Shown here: positions 6,539 through 7,255 of the stretch, piece by piece
How positions within the stretch are numbered: position 1 is the first letter of the stretch
Layout of the letters: the number at the start of each line of letters is the position of its first letter
Assembly (NCBI GenBank): GCA_029983625.1
Contig: JASBZF010000075.1
Coordinates: 1 to 7,255, forward strand
Length of the DNA: 7,255 bases
From: Pauljensenia sp.
GTDB taxonomy: Bacteria; Actinomycetota; Actinomycetes; Actinomycetales; Actinomycetaceae
Direction: 5' to 3'
Made by a program: the position numbers and the translations under genes
The notes under the pieces: model-generated
The model's input: only the letters and a program-made list of their open reading frames with translations
Told to the model about the DNA's origin: nothing
Databases searched by the model: none

Positions 6539-6582
6539 CGAACCGTCGAAGCACATCACACCAATACACACGGAGAACATTC

Positions 6583-7215
6583 ATGAAGCGCTCATTGACG
6601 CGCGTCGGCGCCCTCGTCGGTGCCTTCGCCCTGATGGCAGGTCTTGCGGCTTGCTCGTCCACCTCTTCCAAACCCGCAGAATCCATGCAGTCCGCCCCGG
6701 CAGAATCCGCCGGAGAGGCCGCTGCCCCCGGTGAGGATGCCGGATTCGACGAATTCCCCCTCGGCGATGATGTTTTCTCCGGCCCATTGAAGATCTCGGG
6801 TGTCTACATCCAGCCGGTTGATATGGACCCTCAGATGCAGACCCCGGCATCCGAAGCGTCCATGCACATCGAAGCGGACATCTCCGCCGTTGAAGGCAAT
6901 GAACTCGGCTACGGTGTCGGTGACTTCATCCCCGGCCTCACCGTCGATTACAAGATCATCGGTGAAGACGGCAAAGCCGTCCTCGAAGGCACCTTCATGC
7001 CGATGAACGCTTCGGACGGCCCGCACTACGGCCTGAACCTGCCGAAGCTCGATGCGGGCACCTACACGGTGCAGTTCATCGTCCATTCCCCGGAGGAAAA
7101 CGGCTGGCTCCTCCACACCGATGAAACCACCGGCGTGAAAGGCCGCTTCTGGACCGAGCCGATCGTGGCAGAGTTTACGAACTGGAAGTGGGACCCCAGC
7201 GCTGTTGAATGGTGA
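6583..7215 (+). CDS. P19-family iron/copper-binding lipoprotein
   Basis: A 210-aa P19/Tpd-family metal-binding protein, partner of FTR1. The N-terminus is a lipoprotein signal with lipobox LAAC (Cys24), then an Ala/Ser/Glu/Pro linker (about 25-60), then the P19 domain. Family hallmarks are clear: MHIEADI (94-100), GYGVGDFIPGLTVDY (109-123), GTFMPMNASDGPHYG (136-150) and HTDETTGVKGRFW (178-190). Candidate metal ligands by comparison with Campylobacter P19 and E. coli FetP are His95, Glu97, Met139 or Met141, His148 and His178. Unlike the free periplasmic Gram-negative proteins, this one should be tethered to the outer face of the membrane, as expected in a Gram-positive cell. ATG 6583 has GGAG at 6572-6575 7 nt upstream; an in-frame GTG at 6535 lacks a ribosome binding site and would bury the signal peptide. 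It follows FTR1 by 44 nt, so the two are surely cotranscribed. Confidence 0.93.
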   Translation: MKRSLTRVGALVGAFALMAGLAACSSTSSKPAESMQSAPAESAGEAAAPGEDAGFDEFPLGDDVFSGPLKISGVYIQPVDMDPQMQTPASEASMHIEADISAVEGNELGYGVGDFIPGLTVDYKIIGEDGKAVLEGTFMPMNASDGPHYGLNLPKLDAGTYTVQFIVHSPEENGWLLHTDETTGVKGRFWTEPIVAEFTNWKWDPSAVEW

Positions 7216-7235
7216 CCAGCGCCGTTGAATGGTGA
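7196..7235 (+). repeat. 20-bp tandem duplication across the P19 stop
   Basis: Positions 7196-7215 and 7216-7235 are back-to-back 20-bp copies that differ at one base (t7203 versus c7223). The first copy encodes the last residues SAVEW and the TGA stop of the P19 gene. The second, shifted by 20 bp, spells the same SAVEW-stop in its own frame but lies after the stop and is untranslated. It looks like a fairly recent slippage or misalignment duplication and leaves the protein unchanged. Confidence 0.85.
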
Positions 7236-7255
7236 AATGTAGGGCCTGGGCCGGA

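Noticed and set aside
6535..6582. GTG at 6535 as the start of the P19 gene
   Set aside because: It has no Shine-Dalgarno sequence and would place 16 extra residues before a complete lipoprotein signal. ATG 6583 has GGAG 7 nt upstream.
7241..7255. Possible terminator start after P19 (ggcc...ggcc)
   Set aside because: The window ends before the structure can be completed or a T-run seen.

Overview
The window looks like part of an actinobacterial (Actinomycetota) chromosome. Moderately high GC, GTG and TTG starts, strong Shine-Dalgarno sequences and a DtxR/IdeR-type iron box all point that way. The family could be Actinomycetaceae or a relative, but nothing here fixes the genus. All seven recognisable genes lie on the + strand and together form one iron-uptake locus of the FTR1-P19 type.

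Layout. Positions 1 to about 459 hold no convincing gene; the notable structures are two hairpins (71-109 and 123-164). A promoter follows at about 460-489, and its -35/-10 spacer carries a good DtxR/IdeR operator (467-485). The first gene cluster comes next, tightly packed with overlaps or very short gaps: a DUF4418-type membrane protein with CxxC motifs (535-957), a membrane-anchored DUF6273 protein (947-1978), two paralogous FtsX/MacB-type permeases (1975-3165 and 3181-4386) and their ABC ATPase (4388-5056). A 225-nt intergenic region holds a second candidate promoter and a leader with two short inverted repeats. The second cluster is an FTR1 high-affinity iron permease with a signal peptide and extracytoplasmic domain (5282-6538), then a P19-family periplasmic-type metal-binding lipoprotein (6583-7215). 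The window ends shortly after an imperfect 20-bp tandem duplication that spans the P19 stop codon.

How the genes work together. P19-type proteins bind Cu and Fe outside the membrane, and FTR1 carries iron through paired REGxE motifs. Pairing these two with an FtsX-type ABC transporter and thiol or redox accessory proteins resembles the Campylobacter jejuni p19 locus. This version seems to use a DUF4418 protein with CHHC and CPMC motifs, plus a DUF6273 protein, where other loci carry different redox partners. The likely picture is an iron-repressed system at the cell surface: lipoprotein P19 captures or processes iron, FTR1 imports it, and the ABC/DUF4418/DUF6273 module does an unknown energy-dependent job, perhaps delivering thiols or reductant. 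That last role is inference and is the most interesting open question in the window.
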